Positions 1-13,210 are shown, counted from the stretch's first letter. The stretch is DNA of 64,000 nt from Bradysia coprophila (GCF_014529535.1 NW_023503297.1:124001-188000); one strand, 5' to 3'. Translations and numbers: made by a program. The notes: a model not told the origin generated them from the letters alone.

Positions 1-206
1 GTCAAAATGTGTGTGTCATCCGCCTTCGTGGGTGTCTTAACCTGTTCTTTCAGAACCTTGGTAAAACATACATTAATACATTATGCATCAGCTCGGAAAG
101 GAAATTCGGGTTTATCTTTGCACCTTGGTCGAAATGTTCGTTTTGACGAGTGGGATCATGATCCGCGTCTTCGGCTTAGGATTACAATCTCGCTCTCGTT
201 AAAATG
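1..206. repeat. Fragment of interspersed inverted-repeat family (edge of window)
   Basis: The first ~60 bases, containing cgccttcgtgggtgtcttaa and then a ctgttctttcagaacctt string, match the reverse complement of 42710-42760. That second site reads as the right arm of a small inverted-repeat element. Homology beyond about base 70 is not clear. The 66-codon open frame here is not supported as a gene. Confidence 0.5.
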
Positions 207-1838
207 AACGTTTGGACATATTAAACTGCATATCAAGACTTGATTAAAAAGTAAATCATTTAATAATTCTCTTTGTGATCGAACACTTTGTTGTATGGTA
301 GTAGCATCTGCCTGTGTGTCGCAGAGTCGTCATTCTCAACTGTTTCCATATCAACCATTGGTAACTAGTTTATCGCGAATAGTTTGTATTAGTCCAAGCA
401 ATTAAAACTCTGCCTCTATTGTTTGAACGGTCTAGTAAATGAACAGCTAAACGGAGCAGGTGCGCGAGGGCCTTTAGGTTGTAATCGCAGTTCTTCCGTT
501 TTATTAACAACAATGGAAAGTGTGGAGATGCTTTCATTGTTTAGTCTAAAACGGAATGCTAAACTAATTACTGTGTGGAGGCTCTTACTATCATCGTGAA
601 ATACGTACCTTTGTGTGGTACGAATACTTGAGCTTTCGCCGACTCCGTAACAATTTGATATTCCCAAATGTTGAAACAATGTAACGGATATACCTCATTG
701 TTAGGTTGTATCTTAAACGCGGTTATGTGACGCTTACTATAACTGAGGAAGTTAAAGAAGCGAATAGAAGATCTGTACGATCTTCCTACTTTCTCGTGCC
801 ATTATCTGTAGTTTACTTTCTTGTATGCAAAATTTGTCGCGTGTGTTGAATAATGTAACTTTCAATGAATCATTAAAAAACGAACGAAATTGTGTTGGAA
901 TTTTAAACTCATTAAAATTGCTGACCAACGAATAATTTTGCTAGACGGAAAAACAAATGAATTTCTTTCGAAATCAAATTATGAATCCTGAAGTGTTAGA
1001 CCCTTGAGTCAAGTTGTTGTAGTATATCATAACAGCCTCGAGTAGAAAACAGCTAAAAATCGGTTTTCGCTACAATCCATCAATCCCAAACACTTTATTT
1101 TGAACGTAAAATAAAGTGTGAGGAGTTTATTAATAAAACTGTTAACGATAATTTGCCTTTGCTTTCAACACACTTTTTGTATATGTTCGGACTTTCGCTG
1201 CCTTATCAAAAAACACTGTGAAATTGATAGATATAAAATTGTACTTTGTCCGAACATTGAGATATTTGTCATTTCGATTAGACAATTGTCTTACAAACAA
1301 TTTTTTTTTACTTTATATTACTATGCAGAAAACAATGCCCGTCGTGTTCTCACTTATCTTAATCAATTTTCGCTCAATCTTTTTACACTTCATTTTGATT
1401 GTAAGCACCTCAACTAATCTCTATAGAAAGTGATTCACTAAAGATTTGATAAAATGAATTTAAAAAAAAAACTTTATTGTCTTTGCTCACAATGTCAAAC
1501 TAATAAAAAGATACGACCGATACGACCTATTAGCATGTCTGCGATCACAGACACGATAAGATCTGGTAAAAAAATTTCACAATTTTTAACACTTTCCTGA
1601 CCAATGCTCGGCATGCAAAGTGCTGTTTTGTTAGAAAAATTCTTGCACATTCTTCTAAGATGTATACTGCAAGCAATTCATCGATTTCTGCAGCACACAC
1701 ATCACTGATAACATTATTTTACTCGTTTACACGTGTTGAACATCAACCTTGAGAAGAGAATGCGATAATTTACAATCAATTAATGCCATCTCAATTAAAA
1801 CAAATTGAATCAAATGAGTTTTGTCATTCTGTTTCCAG
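207..1838. other. Gene-free AT-rich stretch upstream of GPAT1
   Basis: No coding region, RNA gene or clear repeat was recognised. The end of the stretch (about 1818-1838) is a pyrimidine-rich tract ending in a splice acceptor (tttccag, AG at 1837-1838) just before the first GPAT1 coding exon. A 5' untranslated exon and promoter of that gene therefore probably lie in this stretch, but their positions cannot be fixed from sequence alone. Confidence 0.5.
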
Positions 1839-1848
1839 CACTGACGAC

Positions 1849-4800
1849 ATGGTTGATGTGATATCAGCTCGCGTTCAGGACGCTTTCGGAACATGGCGTT
1901 TGCCGACAAATGTTCAAAACGGCGGAGAAAATACCAGACCAGAAGAACGGATCTCAACAAATCAATTGCGTCGTGTTGGAGATGAACATCGTCGCAGAAA
2001 GGCTTACATTAAGGATTTGGAAAAAAAGGTTTGTATATTGTGTACTCGATTTTTATGTGGATTGGATTGCATGACTATGTTCGTTTATGAAAAATGTTTT
2101 TATTTTCTGAATTTTTATTTTTGTTTTCTAATGTCTGTCTATCCTTTGTTTAATTCTACTCTCCTTTTCCTGAATAGGCGATTGAAAAAAACCTTTATGA
2201 AATAAAAGAAGCTACTGCACCTACTGTAAGTCTACCTGAACAACAAAACCATGGTCTTGCATGTCGACATTGTGCTCCTTCAACTAGTGTAAGTTTTTAT
2301 TTTCTTTTTTTTATTTCTTTAATTGGTTGTGGATGTTGATAACCTGTTGCAATTGCTTCTGTTTTTTTCTTCTTTCTCTGAAATTACTTCCTGAAAAACA
2401 ATAATTGAATAATGTGTATACGCACGGCACGCACACACTTCACCAAACAATGTCGCGAACTGGATTTTATAAAAAAAAAATTATCATTTTATTGAGTGGT
2501 GCTGTTATCAATAAGTCAATGGTTTGTTTTTGTTCTTTTTTTTTTGTTCGTTCGTTCGCATTACATATGCTTAATGAGGGGATCTATATATTATATCGCA
2601 CATCGGTATTACGCGCTTGTTGTCGAAAATTGACTAAAAATAGTAAACTTTGTTAGGGGCCATTGACCTAAACCGATATTAGCGAAGATTAAAGTAATTC
2701 ATCAGCGATGATAATATTTGCTAATCCCGTTCAGCGAACAAAAAGTTAAGAAAATTGAGTTTTTTTTGGGTAAAGTTTCTATCTTGAAGGAGATAATGTC
2801 CAATGAAATATTCGTGAATCAAGGTCGCACACAGCATCGATATAATCAGAAAGTAATTTCGATGATTTTAATGCACTGATTTTCTACGAAAATGATATCA
2901 CAACAATCTAAGACTCAGAATTTCTTTAATTACATGGTTCCATAGATATTGGTAGAATTGATAACGAAATAGTTTGTTCAGTACCTGATGTTAACCGCAC
3001 AATTTTGTTTATTTCGAGGAGGCCTAATCGCGTGTGCAAATAATGTTTTCTTCTCGGTATCCCAATCTGATAATCCCGGTAATAATATTGGGATTTCCCG
3101 GCAAAAATGTTGAGATTTCCCGTTAAAGAATATTTATTTTCAATCTTACTGAATCGCCGTGTAAATCCTCTTTAATTAAGGTTCCTGAACATATATAATC
3201 AGAAAGGCGGGAGCTGAGCGAGTGAAAAAAATGACTAGTAAATGTCCAGACGTTGAATTATCTTCCTTTGAAAGGACGCGAGTACAGAGCAAAAAATATA
3301 CTGACTAAATGCACACTATTTCAACTTGTCCGAAATGAAGGAAACAAAAGCTATACCGATCGCAAGCACCCGTTTCCCGTTTTTAGGTCTTTTTTCTTAA
3401 AAAAAAAAAACCCAATTGTGGACACTTCATCTGTCCGTCCGTCTGTCTGTCTGTCTGTCCATGTGTCTGTGTCACTATTCAAAAATGAGACGATAACAGC
3501 CTTGATTCAAAATTGCAATTCTACTATGAGCAAATCAACACCAGGCAAATAATAATTATTTGTTATCTGATAACCGATCGCTCGCAGTTGGCATTGCAAT
3601 TCGAAAATTTGGTAGTTGGTAGCTGACAACCGAAAGTAATTTTCGGCAGAGATGTTTACTATTCGAGAACTACGCACCGACTGACGAAATTATTCTACCT
3701 GCTTGCCGATTTATAAAACGAAAATTTGGTAGGTGGTAGTTTCGGTAGTTGATAGTTTTGGTAGTTGCCAGCTGAAATTCAAAATTGCAAAGTCACTATG
3801 AGCAAATCAACACCAGGCAAATAATAATTATTTGTTATCTAACCGATAGCTCACAGTTAACATTGCAATTCTAAAATTTTGTAGTTGGTAGCTGACTGTA
3901 AATATTATAATTGACTACCAAACGTAATTTTCGGCAGAAATGTTTACTATTCGAGAGCTGCGCACCAACTGACAAAATTATTCTGCCTGCTTGCCTATTT
4001 AAAGCTTGGATTTTTGGTAGTTGACTACCAAACTGGTAGTTGACTACCATACTGATAGAGAGGTGGTAGAGATGTTAACTGTTTGAGAGCTGCACACCGA
4101 TTGATGAAATTATTTAGGCTGCTTGCCTATTTATAATTCGATAATTTAGTAGTTGACTACCAAACTGGTAGTTGAATACCAAAATGGTAGTTGAATACTA
4201 AATTGGTAGTTGACTACGAAACTGATAGAACGATGGTGGCGATGTTTACTGTTCAACAGCTGGATATCGACTGAAGAAACTATTCTTCCTGCTTGCCTAT
4301 TTATAACTCACGTATTTGGTAGTTGGTATCTCGAGAAGTGAGAAAATTGAGAGAAAGAAAAAAAGACCTCACTAGGCTTATAGCCGGTCTATTCTTGTTT
4401 TTTTTTGTTAATTTACCGATTTCTGATAATTTTCCCTTACAGTTCATTTCCCGATTTCTAGTAATTTTCCCACTTCTTTTCTCCTTTTTATTATTTCTTC
4501 CCGCTGAGCCGGGTAGATTTTCCGTTATCAGATATTTCAGAAACTTAGGGCAATTGTGAAGAAATCAGCATTTGAGTCTGTGCTTTAAATTATGTTAAGA
4601 TTATATCTGTCTATATACAACAACAGATATAGTTTACGTTTCCCAATCTGTGAGCTGTATCGAAGATTGCCATTCAGACGTGGAACGTGTGGAAAAAAAA
4701 ATCTCTGGCAGTGGTCGATCGAAATTGCATCGCTAGCGATTAAAAGATGGAAAAGATTTTGTTGTTGACGAAATGTCCTGTTGCCGAACTTTTCTTATGT

Positions 4801-7800
4801 TGCGAGAACTTCTAAGACTACAAGAAAAATCGTAACTTTTCAATGAAATTATCTTGAATACAGTCGGCGACTGTGATGCATTTTGTTTCAGCTGTTAATC
4901 AGCTGATCCACTTACACATGTGCTTGCTTATGCGGGTGAACAATGTACTGTTTAAAGACGTTAAACCATATTTGGTTTGTATGAGTTAATCAGCTGAAAA
5001 ACTTATTACAAAGTCGCCGACTGTAACAACTCAGACAAAATACATTCCCATCTAGCTTTTCCGGCTTCTCATGTATTATGTAGATGGTTGAGGTCCTTTA
5101 CATTAAAAAAAAAACTCCATAACAGCCACAACGTTAATTAGTCCGAAGATTTTTGCATACGATCTAATAAAATAACGAAGAAAAAAAAAACACGCGCCAT
5201 TTGACCATTTGATTCTTTAATTAGAACAATAAATCCAATCATCAATCACTATTGAGAACACAATGAGAAAAAAATACGAAATCCACGTCACACAATAAAG
5301 AAAAAACGCGAACTACACACAGTCTTCAATCCTCATGCATACCTCGTTACAATTGAAAGCAAAATTTCTTTTCATTTTCGTATATTGCGATTTTTGTTTT
5401 GTTCTCCTTCGAATTATATATGTAACGTAACGTATATATAAATAGAGTTAAGTTTAGTATGATGAGTTCGGTGTTGATTGGAACGCATATTGTCGCGTGT
5501 GTGTACTACATTTTGGTGGAACAAATTTTTTTCTGTCGAGTGTTGACACTTGAATCACTGCTGGAAGCAACAATAAAGACAAATATTTCAATCGAATAAT
5601 GAAACGGTTCCTTGAAATCAGTGCATGAACTTAACGTGGACAAAAAAGCGAACAGAAAATAAATAAATATCAAAACCATTAACCGACACCCAAAACAACC
5701 ATAGAATACCTTTACAGGTCGTTGGCTTAGTGTGTGCAAAAGTAAATTGAAAAATAATTAAAAAGCCGAAAAGTCAATATACGAAAGTGACAATCAAGAA
5801 TTTGAAATAAATTCCGCGATCTAATTTTGGTGACTCGAGAATGTGATTTTTCATTCGTTTGGTTCAGTTTTCACCATATTTTACAGATATGAATCCAAAT
5901 GTTGTACCACAAGACAAACGCGTTAACACCAATGAAAATGTAAGAATTTTCTTGTCGAATGTCGTTGTCATACCAAAGTAAATGCGTGCAAGAACGAACA
6001 CTTTAAATTCACAAATGTATGAGTGAAATATTAAAATTTTTTTGAGTAAACGATAACCAACTCAAATTCATTCATTTAATGCGACATGTAACCTTGAATC
6101 GTGCATATAATGTAATATACTTACGCTTCTGCTTCTGACTGACTCGAGCATTTTTCTTTCTTTCATTTTTGTTGTTTGTTTGCCATTGATATTAGATACT
6201 CTACCGGTAAAACTTTCGATTTTCAGTGAAATAGAATAATGCAATTGAATGCACACAAATTATAGAGTAAGTCCATGAAGACAATTTCCTTTTGTCAGAA
6301 AACTGTACGTACTGTACGTAATGTGGTTAATCTGTTGCGTCCGGGTTCATTCATTTATTGGGCAATCAATTGCACAATTGGATTTAAAAAGAAAATTAAT
6401 TCTCGCGAATGCTTGTCGTAAACTCGCGTCACATTTAAAAACGAAAAATTCACGAGGAAGTTCTGCTTAGAATATTTTTACTTCGAAGACCTTAACACCC
6501 ACACAAAAACTTTTGGATATACTCTGTCCTTCCTCAACCATACGCCCTTGTTCACGTTGCGCATTTTGATGTGAGAAAACTTGACATTTTTTTGTGTGCG
6601 TGCTCAAGTTCAGATGTTTTGCATTGGCAAAGCTTGCATTCGATTCGAACGAGAAAAAAAAATCGACTGAGCAAACACCGCAATAACTTTGAAAGTATCT
6701 GATAAAAGACATTAATTTTGTGGAAAATAATCAAGCCCCGCATCTTCTTCTATTTTCCAGGAAGTTCAACTAGATCCTGTCGAACGTCGTCGTGATGTGA
6801 AAAACATCTTAACTATCACCCAGCATGCTGGTTGGCGTCCAGATAGTACAATCTTTGATTGGGGCGGTTGGTTTCCATTCCTTGCACAATGTATTCGCTT
6901 GAAGAAATCACCATATCCACAAGTGTCTGGTACCGTACTGGGTAGTGAACGTTTACGCAATGCTATCGAACAAGCAGCTCAAGAGGCTGTTACCGAGAAG
7001 CGACAAACGCTTCAAAAAGATGATGATGACGAGGTCACATTCGATGAAAATTCATACTACGTTGAGATGTTGAGAAAGCACGAGAAGCGAGCGAAACGTT
7101 TGATTTGGGACATGCGCTCCAAATTATCGGACGTTATGTTAAGAATCACTTCATGGGTGTTGTACAAACTGTTACCTTGCTTTCTGTCCGGAGTGGTCGC
7201 TCATCCGGCACAAGTTGAAATGCTGAAGGCCGCTGCAGCTAAATCACCGAAAGCTCCATTGATTTTCTTACCACTTCATCGCAGTCACCTCGATTACATT
7301 TTGGTCAGCTTCATATTGTTGAACAATGACATTCGCAGTCCTATTGTGGCAGCTGGCGAAAATTTACGGATTCCGTTTTTCGGATCGTTATTGCGAGGAC
7401 TCGGTGCATTCTTCATCAAAAGAAAAATCGATCCGGTTGTTGGAAAGAAAGATGTGGTCTATCGTGCCGTTTTGCACACGTACATGCAAGAAGCTTTGAA
7501 AGTTGGCCACAATGTGGAATTTTTCATTGAAGGAGGCCGCACTCGAACTGGAAAGCCGTGTATGCCAAAGGTGAGTCCGTTGAGTGGGATTTTTTGTGTA
7601 GAAACGTGTCGCTTAACAAATTTTCGTTCATTCTCAGAATGGTGTTCTTTCTGTCATCGTCGATGCGTTTATGGACGAAACCATACCAGATGCTCTGCTC
7701 GTTCCAGTCTCTGTGAACTATGAGCGATTAGTCGACGGAAATTTTGTTTACGAACAGCTAGGCCAACGCAAGAAGCCAGAATCTTTCCGTTCCGCCATAT

Positions 7801-9418
7801 CAGCCATTTGGCACATCCTACACTCCCGCTATGGACTGATGCGAATCGACTTCAACGAACCATTTTCTCTACGTGAGCTGGTCAAATCGTTCAACAGACT
7901 GTCACCCGATCCATTCAGAAGTTCCGATTCACTCACGCGCAGACTACAGCACAATCCATCGTCTTCATCATTGTACGGTACGGATATTGTACGCGAGGAG
8001 CAACGATCACTGGTGGATAATATATCTCGACATGTCGTGTATGATTGTGCCAGTGCAACGGCTGTCATGACAACAAATGCGGTTGCCTTTCTGCTGTTAA
8101 CAAGGTTTGTCTTTATTGAAGAGTCTGATCCTTCATTTTGCTTGAGTCATAAATTGTCTCGTCAAATGCAGATTCCGTGACGGAGCTACGTTGAGCGTAC
8201 TAGCTGAAGCGTTAGACGATTTACGTGGCAGATTGAATGGTGTCAAAGATATCGGTTTCACTGGTGATTCCAAAGATATATGCCAGTATGCGGCGGATCT
8301 GCTCGGACCAAGTAAACACCAATCTCCACCGAGTTTCGCATGCATTTTAACATTAAATTTGCGATGTTAATTTCAGACATGATAACAGTGGAAAAACGTT
8401 CTTCACAACTGTTCTTCAAACCAGTAACCATGATTCCTAATGTTATTGAACTATCGTACTACTCCAACAGTCTCGTTCCACATTTTGCATTGGAGTCCAT
8501 AATGATAACAGCTTTAAATGCACTAGCCAAAGAATTTGAGAGGAGATATCCTTCAAGAGTAAGTTCGGCGAAGCTGTTTAGCACATCGTCGTCGATCGGG
8601 ATGTCTCAATTTTGCGTTTCCGTTTTCAGGAGTTTTCTGTGGGCAAAGACGATTTGTTCAAGGCATGTCTAGATCACTGTGATATTCTACGATTTGAGTT
8701 TATTCTGAATAAACCATGTCAACAAATCGACAAATTACTCAACGAAACGCTGGATCGACTTCGGGACAGAGATTTAATTCAGATTCCACAGGTAAATTGA
8801 ACAAACAAAAAAACAACGAAAAAATTGGAACATTACGACCGATCCCTCCATATTATCCCGACAGGTTATGTACACAGAAGAACAGAAATGGTCGCGAAGA
8901 TTTGCCATGGAATTGGAAAGCGATGATTCCGACGATGACAGACACTATCAACCCACCAACGATGAAATGGTCCACTTAACATCAAACGGCCACTGCGAAC
9001 GACTGGTATTGATGTCGGTGCTAGCACCGTACGGTCACACGTATTTGGCTGTCGCAGTGTGCTTGAGAAGTTTATTGGGCACGTCGATGGTGGAAAGCGA
9101 ATTTATCAAAAATTGTGTCAGTGAGATTACGTCCAAAGTGGAGAACTTGGAATGTAAATTCGGTGAGTGTGATTTGATGGGATCAAATTGATGGTTTTGC
9201 GGATTGGTTTTTCATTCGTATTTTCTTCCCCCAAAATAATAGGCGAAAGTGTGTCCACCGATTCGATTCGTAATTGCATCAAAGTCTTCGAAAAATGGTC
9301 AGTCATCGAAATATCCAGTTGTACTGGTGTGCGAATGATTTCATTGGGTCCAATGTTTGATAATAATTCGGGTATCGATAATACGATCCAACGAATACAA
9401 AAAGTGGTTCCATTTTAA
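1849..9418 (+). CDS. mino: Glycerol-3-phosphate acyltransferase 1, mitochondrial (GPAM / minotaur)
   Basis: Acylates glycerol-3-phosphate, the first step of glycerolipid synthesis; the family sits in the outer mitochondrial membrane. Long-isoform exons: 1849-2028, 2178-2288, 6761-7570, 7638-8104, 8172-8311, 8377-8558, 8630-8791, 8865-9162, 9243-9418. All introns are GT-AG and the frame closes to 841 aa, close to the 828 aa of human GPAM. The acyltransferase motifs are visible: HRSHLDY (from residue 270), GAFFIKR (312-318), EGGRTRTGK (from 354) and PVSVNYERL (from 390). The second exon carries a CRHCAPS string like the CxxCxP near the GPAM N-terminus, followed at matching distance by the conserved RDVKNIL region. 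The long third intron (2289-6760) contains an alternative first exon. The start at 1849 was chosen because it follows a splice acceptor and has G at -3 and +4. In Drosophila this gene is also needed for piRNA production. The family call is secure; assigning the two N-terminal exons is inference. Confidence 0.93.
3430..3461. repeat. (GTCY)n microsatellite
   Basis: A run of tctg/tccg units. The same GTCY motif forms the core of the two Helentron-like elements at 22025-23207 and 43678-44857. This may be the relic of a further copy, though no flanking match was seen. Confidence 0.7.
3500..4340. repeat. Complex tandem repeat (tggtagttgactaccaa motif)
   Basis: Two copies of a ~270-bp unit start near 3508 and 3780; both contain the 20-mer gagcaaatcaacaccaggca. 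The phrase cctgcttgcc recurs near 3699, 3988, 4120 and 4290. Later units shrink to short blocks built on the self-complementary tggtagttgactaccaa. No coding sense. Confidence 0.75.
4859..5025. mobile_element. TA-flanked small inverted-repeat element (family ACAGTCGGCGAC)
   Basis: Ends are tacagtcggcgac and gtcgccgactgta, with internal cagctgttaatcagctgatc-like arms. Terminal inverted repeats with TA at both ends suggest a Tc1/mariner-type MITE. Relatives are at 27415-27906 and about 63664-63856. Confidence 0.75.
5433..5445 (+). promoter_or_regulatory. TATA-like box, possible internal GPAT1 promoter
   Basis: The string tatatataaatag lies about 445 bp upstream of the alternative GPAT1 start codon at 5889. 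It would suit a promoter for the short isoform. No initiator was confirmed, and AT-rich DNA gives such strings by chance. Confidence 0.3.
5889..5939 (+). CDS. mino: Alternative first coding exon of GPAT1 (short isoform)
   Basis: This is an ATG-led 17-codon segment (MNPNVVPQDKRVNTNEN) ending at a GTAAGA donor in phase 0, so it joins the 6761 exon in frame. Used with the seven downstream exons it gives a 761-aa protein that keeps the whole catalytic region but lacks the CxxCxP N-terminus. A pyrimidine tract ending in acag (5883-5886) directly precedes it, so a non-coding exon probably lies upstream. It cannot follow the 2178-2288 exon in phase 0, because the frame would meet a stop (ata tga). 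It therefore behaves as an alternative first exon rather than an internal one. Confidence 0.65.
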
Positions 9419-11792
9419 AGTATAGATCAGATTCAAAGTCTCACCTTCTTTAGACTATTTTTTTTTTTTGGTACCTACTTGTGTAAGATTGTAATAACAG
9501 CAACAAAAAATTGCCTCAGTTTTCCAGATTGGTTTTTTCGATAAACTTTTTTTTTTAAACATTTTTCTGTCTCGAAATTTTCATTGAATTTTTATTGTTT
9601 TATCTACCTTCGGCAACGGACGTATGTAATTACACTGGATAAATATCAGGAGGATTCACCAGTTAGATTAATTTTGATTAGAGTGAGAATATCAATTAAC
9701 GGGATTAAATGAAACCAAATGAAAGAAAAAATAATGAAATTAAATGAAATCCAACGTACAATTTAAAATCTAAATAATAAAAAAAAAACATTTTTGTAAC
9801 TAAACTTAATCATTAAGTGGCATTTAATGTCGACCGAAATTCTGTTTTTTCTTCTTCGTAAATTGTGAAATAAAATGAAGAAAAATGTTAGGCCGAAGCA
9901 AAGAAGAAAGAATATTTTTTGAACGAATTTTTTGACTTTCTTTGAAAACTCAAAATTTGTTAAAATTGAAAAATTGAAAACTGAAAACAAGAAAATAAAG
10001 AAACCAAATGACTGCATTTGCGACAAAAAAAAAAGAATTTTTCTACTAAAAAAACGAGAATTAAATTTAGTTTTTACAAAGATTTGATAAGAATTTTTTA
10101 AAGGTTTTTTCGAAAGATTTTTTTATTCATTTTTGAAAACGACCTTTTACAACCTAGAGTGTAGACACAGAAAACACATCATAAATTACACAAACTGAAC
10201 CTAACTAAGCCAATTTTTCTTGGTTTTTATGTAAAAAAAAAACATTATTGAAGTAAACAAATTTAATCAAATAAACAATTTTTCTAAATGAGTTTATGTA
10301 AGTTTTAGATGGGAGTTCTCTGTACTTGGTACATTTTTGTGATTTGATTTTTTTTAGTAAATTATTTTTAACAAAAACCAAAAACTTCTCCAATTTTCTT
10401 TGAGACAACAAAATGGACCCCTCCATCGTAATTGACATACATTTCATTCTCATACGAAGTACGGTGTGGACAATGGACTGTTGCGTGTATTAACCCGATT
10501 GTAATATTGATTATAGTACTGGTCTAAATTGTGTATGTCACCACATCGACACCTTGATCACAATCTTATCAGATCGAAGAAATCCAGGCATTACAGTTTG
10601 AGCAATTCAGTATTATCCATGTAAAAGCCTTAGTGCACAAATTAACCGTTCTAAGCCGATGTTCAAGCCATCTATGTCACCAATTTAAAAAAAACAGCAT
10701 TAACATGGAATTTTTCTAACGATTGAAACGCATTGGTAACGTCCTAACGTTCACAAAAGCTTCATATTTTGGGTGTTGAATTTGTGTATATAATGTCTAG
10801 CCTACATTTAGGCGAGTTATGAATTAAGCGCCTAACTACACTCAAAAAGTATTTGCATACTTCGAGGCGTGTTTCAGAAGTCATCTAAAGCCGGTGGCCG
10901 TAAAAAGGCTCAAATAAACTTAAATTGCCCCTTCATAGACAGTGCCAACTTTGGTAAGATAATTTTTCTGAAGCAAAATCAATGTTAGAAATCTGTTTTG
11001 GTCGTTACTCATTAATAACATGTTAAAACTATCCTCTCTTTTCATGGGGGCTTAGTGACCACGAAACTTTCGTGTTGGAGGCCCAATGGAGGCTTCTACA
11101 GTCCCAATGATTAAAAGTGGCTGATAGTCTGCCTCAAACGTTTTTGTTTGTTTGTTTAAAAGTCAATTGCGTGTTTTTCACAAATGTTTTTAATTGAATG
11201 TTTTTCCTTGCATAAAGTAACGTTAAAAGTTGGAAAGTTGTCCGGAACTGATCGAGCACCGACAGGACTTCTGGTGGAGCCTTCTTTGACATTTTTTGTG
11301 CCCGACGTTGCAATCGAATTTGCCTTTACGAAAGTGATGTTCAGCATTATTCTGTATGAGCTGACGATTAGCCATTTTCATCATGCATGCCGTTTCTAAA
11401 ATGTTAGCCTTGTTTATAATAAAATTTTAACCTGTTATAGATGGTAAGCATATGACCAGTGTGATTATCGGATCTATTACTTCCATCGATCAAAGTATTT
11501 TTAATCGGTTGAATCTCGGGTTGAATTCGAATCTTGTACTTCAATTTTTTTAACAAGCATTTTACTATATAAAGGACCATATACCCAGAGCGTGTCATTA
11601 TTTTTGTCGTCGTTATCGATAACAGATGAATAGCTAGTTATCGAAATATCAATTTGTCAACGCGCCTTCTGTAGACATAGATTGTGTAATCAAAGAACGG
11701 AGATTGCAGTCATAGATGACGCTCGGTCTTCAAATCTCATCAATTTCTAACGCAAAGAACTCCAACACAATTACAAAGACTACAATCAAGAC

Positions 11793-11921
11793 CACTTCAA
11801 GCATGAGTGATCATAATGGTCAGCTGCAGAAAGTTCTCTTTTCATGAAAATGTTTTTAAGTTTGTATGATACACTGTCCAGTTTCAGGACTCTATTTAGA
11901 GTACCACTCATGCTTGAAGTG
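11793..11921. mobile_element. Small palindromic element (TIR cacttcaagcatgagtg)
   Basis: Perfect 17-bp terminal inverted repeats, cacttcaagcatgagtg at the left and its complement at the right (11905-11921), enclose 95 bp with no coding. A longer relative with cacttcaagcaaaagt ends sits at 27510-27764. Confidence 0.75.
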
Positions 11922-12872
11922 CGTTCCTACAATTCAAAAATTGCTTTTCGATTTGTTCCCATCTTCTGTTAAATAAAATTGAATAACGGCGCAGAGTTCT
12001 ACTTTCCGCAATATTCGACGATATACGACAATACGACATATTACCAAATAACAAACAGTGTAACAACAACTCTTTGCGGATCCTCTTTTGAAAATAATTC
12101 ATTGGTTTGTATATCACGTAGCGATCGAGTGCTGGAAAAAATTGTGTGACTCACATTTGACGATTATTGTCAAACTCTCCGTCGACTTGTAATTTTAGAA
12201 CGGGAAGAACATTTAGGGAAGTCTTCATCAGCGGTAACAATTTATCAGGAGTTTTTTTATCGAGAAGTCTTGTAGGGAAGTTATGGGCGAGAAGTAGGAA
12301 AATGAAAAAGAAAATTAACAAAATAAGTCAATTCAGTGAAAAGAATTAATAAATTTGGAGGAAGGACGATGTGGCGTTTTAGCTTAATACCATCTAGAAC
12401 TAATGTCATTTTCGTCTTTCCCGCTGACTATGACTAACTGTTATTCATTTCATTAACAAAATTACGGGTAAAAATTCTTCTGTGAATATATCCCAGAATA
12501 TGAGTTTTTTTATCATGCTCATTTGCAAACTTGACCTGAGGAATTCGATGCTTCGTCGAACAAAAAAACATCCTTTTACTTCGAGTGAATGGAATAAAAG
12601 TATTGTTTCCAGTCGAATTGTTACGAACGGAATTCCGCCGTTAAATTTAAGTGAAAATAGCTGAGTTGAAACTCGAAGATTGCCACGTTGATAGGGGCCA
12701 CGAGCGGCACAATGGCAGAACGAAACGACAAATCGATCTAACAAGGATTGAGGCCATCTATCGCTGTGCTTGAGTGGTGACCCATAGCATTTGGCTAACA
12801 AAAATTCTCCCACTTCGTTCTGTGCAGAATTCATCTATCTTTCTTTCGATCATCTAGACTCGTATCAGTGGA

Positions 12873-13210
12873 TGCGTATTTCCTGATCAAATCAGCATGA
12901 TCAATTACATAAAAAAAAACGTCTACAGAAAACATTTTCGCCACAGAAAAACGATAATTTTGAAATTTCGAGCCTTTCTGGGCGGATAACAAACTGTCAA
13001 CTACGTATTGTCAACTCTATCAGCTGTTTTTGTTTGTGATTTGCGTATTTCCTGATCAAATCAGCATGATCAATTACATAAAAAAAAACGTCTACAGAAA
13101 ACATTTTCGCCACAGAAAAACGATAATTTTGAAATTTCGAGCCTTTCTGGGCGGATAACAAACTGTCAACTACGTATTGTCAACTCTATCAGCTGTTTTT
13201 GTTTGTGATT
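12873..13210. repeat. Perfect 169-bp tandem duplication upstream of DXO
   Basis: Bases 12873-13041 and 13042-13210 read identically throughout, including a run of nine or more A. The second copy ends 61 bp before the DXO start codon, so the duplicated block is likely promoter or 5' untranslated sequence. Confidence 0.9.

Larger units (their letters stand above)
2289..6760 (+). other. Long first-isoform intron of GPAT1 with repeats
   Basis: This 4.5-kb intron holds a (GTCY)n microsatellite at about 3430-3461, a complex tandem-repeat block at 3500-4340, a TA-flanked small inverted-repeat element at 4859-5025, and the alternative first exon with a possible promoter. No other gene is supported. 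Confidence 0.6.

Noticed and set aside
1783-2205. bZIP-like transcription factor from the basic RRVGDEHRRRKAYIKDLEKK string
   Set aside because: The frame reads through a GT donor at 2029. Splicing to 2178 and on to 6761 gives an N-terminus like GPAM (CxxCxP followed by the RDVKNIL region). No leucine heptads follow.
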